From the NCBI GenBank assembly GCA_037624485.1, contig JASJJC010000014.1, positions 62,001 through 126,000 on the forward strand: a stretch of DNA of 64,000 nt. Reading direction: 5' to 3'. The DNA comes from JAFMKE01 sp037624485. Its GTDB lineage: Bacteria; Bacteroidota; Bacteroidia; Chitinophagales; UBA8649. This document shows positions 61,801-64,000 of the stretch, in pieces (the first letter of the stretch is position 1; every line of letters starts with the position of its first letter). The position numbers were made by a program, and so were the translations under genes. The notes beneath the pieces were generated by a model that made no database searches, was not told the origin of the DNA, and saw only the letters and a list, made by a program, of their open reading frames with translations.

Positions 61801-62254
61801 TGGCAATACCGGAGCAACAGTCAATGGTGGAGGCATCTATAATGCTGGCGCCTTAGCTACTATTCAAGCATTCCCTGCAACAGGATGGGAGTTTATCAAT
61901 TGGACCGAGAACGGAGTTGAATTTTCAACTACATCTAATAGTTTTGTGAATATGGATAGTGACAAAAGTTTAGTAGCCAATTTTGGCGCCTTAACAAGAA
62001 TTAATGATGTTAATCAAGTTCTTGAATTTAGCGTAAGTCCGAATCCAACAAAAGGCTTTTTCACCATCAGCTTAGAAGAAGAATTAGAAGGAGCTTATTG
62101 TGAACTATATAATTTGAATGGCCGATTAGTAGCTAATTATATCTTGCCAAAGGCTAAGAATGAAATTGCTTTTGATGGAGCATCTGGATTATATTTTCTG
62201 CAACTTTTTCACCCAGATCATGACACGAAACAAGAATTACTTTTAAAGGAGTGA
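58814..62254 (+). CDS. T9SS-secreted subtilisin-like serine protease (S8)
   Basis: 1146 residues from ATG 58814 (a TTG 9 bp upstream is less likely). Signal peptide, propeptide-like region (to about 215), then the S8 domain: THGTRVAGCSSAV with His288, VSNSWSG carrying the oxyanion Asn, and GTSFSTP with Ser455. The usual Asp-Thr-Gly is replaced by ELDGFDLTHPDL (Glu251, Asp253), so the Asp of the triad is uncertain. Downstream: prepeptidase-like region, two fibronectin type III modules (about 675-860), a CARDB-like domain, an InlB-type repeat and a type A sorting domain (SPNPTKGFFTISL...ASGLYFLQLF). Transcribed alone; upstream 276 bp have no recognisable gene. Confidence 0.9.
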   Translation: MQIILHFCVLALLLVPVSQIQAQKKVRFSQIDDPYFYMGEDKKQLESDYGHIVITLIETADYSTSSAEIQSRYSFLKENEIFEEYNSIIFSNSGSQSRSEWKKFFKEIQRLPSVSNITPYYSMDDTHLFYFNLLNYQLNPAVSRADIQTQLNKHNLHWLEKYESDYPGGVSFVRVPKGMSIFKISRKLNATGLFKYIYPMSNRIVSEDYTPNDTEYGDQWHLNQNNDADIDAPEAWNLTTGNSNLVIAIQELDGFDLTHPDLSQNVISPYNAFLDVYDAQFLDNVHTHGTRVAGCSSAVTDNNMGMSGVAFNLKVMPIILTAAASNSVNALTLQRAGDHIMANGNVVAVSNSWSGSSYDAAEDEQFQRMRTLSRGGLGSVILGSTGNYSNMQIRYPACYKNIVGVGRTTESDFRYSSSNYHDSVDVAAPGSNIPTLDIVGAVGAAGNYTTASGTSFSTPITAGVIGLMASINPNLTGQELKDYLEQSCEKVGNYPYYPYFGRSNGIWNNELGYGRVNAFYALLLADSTMQENNLCSLPLPLNPITSTQFCLQNVSLNGASQSLDPLNCNGETSVLGQDAWFEFTAVNSIMTVIVNPLGTGLDPVVAVYESCGGNLINCIDAAEGEGFSESLSLSGLIVNQSYYIRVYDFTVDGALPNSLNFDVCAFATGVTCATPSGLFTTSTNTTQANLEWVASSGGSSYEIALKPIGNVDWTAYSSSSNTLTANSLLCNTSYEWKVKTVCSNGNVSAWSSLFNFSTLDCTECIKPYNLTASNITTVSADLSWETTPPTCSIDGIDGEIFEGTASNGTSIGSWFDIGVNSFSSTGLQANTTYTYRVRQDCDCSTLVRSNYVYYSFTTPGNSSIDLAPSVSSSNLLVNGTSIDLTASFVNNGTADAANFEVAYYLSRSPYFYSYDYLIGSATILDLSAGNSKTEFFNLDFCNANIPDGEYYLGFYVDSKQDVTEALEVNNFWFWPDKPITLDCNAPVQYTLSLTAAGNTGATVNGGGIYNAGALATIQAFPATGWEFINWTENGVEFSTTSNSFVNMDSDKSLVANFGALTRINDVNQVLEFSVSPNPTKGFFTISLEEELEGAYCELYNLNGRLVANYILPKAKNEIAFDGASGLYFLQLFHPDHDTKQELLLKE

Positions 62255-62281
62255 GTATTTTAGTACTTCTACTGTTTTAAA

Positions 62282-63646
62282 CTAACTTGCCATTGCATCA
62301 ATCAAATCGTACTCGGTAATGATATGAGTAGCTCCTGCAATGTCTTTTACTAAGACCGCAGAATTTGATTTACTGATAAGCTTAGAAATATCTTTTGCTT
62401 TATCGTTAATCCCAACATAAGGGAAAGATTGAAGCATTATTCCACTCACTGAAGTCTCTTGCGCATCAGCTCCATCTACTAGAGCAGATAGAATATTTCG
62501 CTCTGTTATACTTCCCATAATCTCACCATCCTTTGTCACAGGCATTTGAGAAATATCATACTTTTTCATCCTATCAAAAACCTCACTGATTGTAGTATTA
62601 GCATCAACCATTATTGTAGGCTTACTTCCTCTTGAATCCACAATTGAACGAGCAGTTTGAGCAGCATCAATCCACCCTCTTTGACGCATCCATTCATCAT
62701 TATAAATCTTACCTACGTAGCGACTTCCATGATCATGCAATAAAACTACAACCATATCACCTTTTTTAAACTTATCCTTCATCTGGAGCACCCCTGCTAT
62801 TGCACTTCCCGCTGAATAGCCTGCAAAAATACCTTCTTCTTTGGCTAATCGTCTAGTCATTACCGCACCATCCTTATCCGTTACTTTTTCAAAGTAATCT
62901 ATTATACCAAAATCTACATTTTTTGGAAGAATATCTTCTCCTATACCCTCTGTCACGTATGGATATATTTCATTTTCGTCAAATACACCCGTTTCATGAT
63001 ACTTCTTTAAAACAGAACCGTAAGTATCAATTGCGTAGGCTTTAACACTTGGATTTTGCTCCTTCAAATATTTTCCAGTACCCGAAATTGTCCCTCCCGT
63101 GCCGACACCCACGACAAAGTGAGTTATTTTACCGTCAGTTTGATTCCAAATTTCTGGACCAGTTTGCTCGTAATGTGCGATGGCGTTATATGGATTATCA
63201 TATTGATTCACATAAAAAGAATTGGGAGTTTCTGATGCGATTCTTGCCGAAACGGAGTAGTAGGATCTTGGATCACTTGAATCAACATCGGTTGGACAGA
63301 CAATCACCTCCGCTCCTACAGCTTTCAAAATATCTACTTTCTCTTTGGATTGTTTATCTGTGGTAACAAAAATACATTTATACCCTTTAATAATAGCTGC
63401 TAATGCTAATCCCATCCCAGTATTACCGCTTGTTCCTTCTACAATTGTCCCACCGGGTTTAATTCGCCCCTCTTGCTCTGCACCTTCGAGCATGCGCAAT
63501 GCCATTCTATCCTTTACTGAGTTACCCGGATTAACCGATTCAATTTTCACATAAACATCTGCAGGAAAGCCCTTTGTGATATTATTTAACTTAACCATAG
63601 GAGTATCTCCAATCGTTTCTAGAATATTATTAAATACTTTATGCAT
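62282..63646 (-). CDS. cbs: Cystathionine beta-synthase
   Basis: 454 residues. PLP-dependent fold-type II core with the Schiff-base Lys45 in NPGNSVKDRMAL, the substrate-binding loop EGTSGNTGMGLA, phosphate-binding GTGGTISGTGKYL and SAGSA. Two C-terminal CBS motifs (about 335-454, GSKPTIMVDANTTISEVFD and VSGIMLQSFPYVGIND) probably respond to an adenosyl ligand. Condenses serine and homocysteine to cystathionine. The CBS pair separates it from plain cysteine synthase, though cysteine synthesis with the same scaffold cannot be excluded. A -7 box TACCTTTG lies 22 bp before the ATG. Confidence 0.92.
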   Translation of the reverse strand: MHKVFNNILETIGDTPMVKLNNITKGFPADVYVKIESVNPGNSVKDRMALRMLEGAEQEGRIKPGGTIVEGTSGNTGMGLALAAIIKGYKCIFVTTDKQSKEKVDILKAVGAEVIVCPTDVDSSDPRSYYSVSARIASETPNSFYVNQYDNPYNAIAHYEQTGPEIWNQTDGKITHFVVGVGTGGTISGTGKYLKEQNPSVKAYAIDTYGSVLKKYHETGVFDENEIYPYVTEGIGEDILPKNVDFGIIDYFEKVTDKDGAVMTRRLAKEEGIFAGYSAGSAIAGVLQMKDKFKKGDMVVVLLHDHGSRYVGKIYNDEWMRQRGWIDAAQTARSIVDSRGSKPTIMVDANTTISEVFDRMKKYDISQMPVTKDGEIMGSITERNILSALVDGADAQETSVSGIMLQSFPYVGINDKAKDISKLISKSNSAVLVKDIAGATHIITEYDLIDAMAS

Positions 63647-63668
63647 CTTTTAGTCTTATTTTAGCTTA

Positions 63669-63676
63669 CAAAGGTA
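63669..63676 (-). promoter_or_regulatory. -7 promoter element of cbs (TACCTTTG)
   Basis: Exact TAnnTTTG on the minus strand, 22 bp before the cbs start, matching the spacing at rpoN and the cold-shock gene. No clear -33. Confidence 0.6.
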
Positions 63677-63838
63677 AAAAATTGGATCGTTAAACTAAGT
63701 AGAAACCAATATCATTTTTTTAAAGTTTAATTACTTAGTTTAATAAAAAATAGCTAATTTTCATCTTTGTTAACGGACAAAGAGTAGCAATTAGACTTAC
63801 AAAATTTTTCTTCTCTTTCCTATTTAAAAAAATCAATT

Positions 63839-64000
63839 ATGAGTGCACGTATCTTATGCGCTTTAGTATATTTCGTAGGCTTGCTTTCTAATGTATATGC
63901 TCAACCTAATGATGATCCTTGTAATGCAATTGCTCTTGCGGTAGGCATAAATTGTAACTTTGCCACTTTCAGCAATGCTGGAGCTAATGCTAGTATCGGC
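63839..64000 (+). CDS. Exported protein, 5' end only (runs off the window)
   Basis: The first 54 codons are seen. Signal peptide MSARILCALVYFVGLLSNVYAQ, then PNDDPCNAIALAVGINCNF and ATFSNAGANASI, a start common to Bacteroidota secreted proteins with prepeptidase-like or T9SS architecture. The rest lies beyond position 64000, so function and sorting domain cannot be judged. Confidence 0.75.
   Translation, partial: MSARILCALVYFVGLLSNVYAQPNDDPCNAIALAVGINCNFATFSNAGANASIG

Noticed and set aside
63049..63366. 105-codon open frame on the plus strand inside cbs
   Set aside because: Lies opposite the conserved PLP-binding core of cystathionine beta-synthase; no independent support.

Overview
The window is a chromosomal segment of a low-GC member of the Bacteroidota, most likely order Flavobacteriales. 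This is inferred from type IX secretion (T9SS) C-terminal sorting domains on several exported proteins, a PorP/SprF plus PorE-like pair, many lipoproteins of Bacteroidota-specific families (DUF4294, DUF6427-like, YyaL/DUF255), and repeated matches to the Bacteroidota housekeeping promoter (-7 TAnnTTTG, -33 TTTG/TTG). I see no phage, insertion sequence, CRISPR array or integrated element; the segment reads as core genome with some lineage-specific genes. Coding density is high and only one stretch over 300 bp lacks a protein gene (3086-3511); it holds the SRP RNA gene.

Layout. 0-6.3 kb: exported lipoprotein, DUF4294 protein, heptosyltransferase-like glycosyltransferase, HMA metal-binding lipoprotein, SRP RNA (minus strand), acyl-CoA carboxylase beta chain, outer-membrane beta-barrel protein and DUF1456 protein. 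6.4-15.5 kb: minus-strand run of an AHSA1-like protein, YyaL-type thioredoxin-fold lipoprotein, T9SS-secreted alpha/beta hydrolase, MetRS and a 1022-residue T9SS-secreted beta-propeller protein. 15.5-22 kb: LD-carboxypeptidase, TenI/ThiE-like protein, PnuC transporter with a NadR-type kinase, AsnRS, sigma-54 and a membrane protein. 22-28 kb: PorE-like OmpA protein and PorP/SprF, M32 carboxypeptidase, TIGR01777 epimerase. 28-34.7 kb: two paralogous peptide-binding lipoproteins and two ABC permeases, with no ATPase in the window. 34.7-40 kb: exported unknown, DUF6427-like membrane protein, and a DsbD system whose N-terminal domain is supplied by two separate small exported proteins. 40-52 kb: multi-PAS histidine kinase, uracil-DNA glycosylase, exported propeller protein, DUF423 protein, tRNA-Asp, BNR/sortilin-like propeller protein, exported MORN-repeat protein, cold-shock protein and an RluA-family pseudouridine synthase. 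52-64 kb: DEAD-box helicase; a LexA-like S24 repressor divergent from dinB-dnaE (a translesion-synthesis cassette); a T9SS-secreted subtilase; cystathionine beta-synthase; and the first 54 codons of another exported protein.

How the genes fit together. Three complete exported proteins end in sorting domains and could use the T9SS machinery represented by the 22-25.5 kb pair. The repressor, DinB and DnaE form a self-contained damage-inducible mutagenesis unit with a candidate shared operator. The PnuC/kinase/TenI-like genes look like vitamin precursor salvage (nicotinamide riboside or thiamine). I did not find an unmistakable new defence or mobile system. The most unusual signals are the repressor-DinB-DnaE cassette and its operator, the split DsbD, the large insertions in the two ABC permeases and in AsnRS, and an SRP RNA whose apical loop lacks the usual GGAA.
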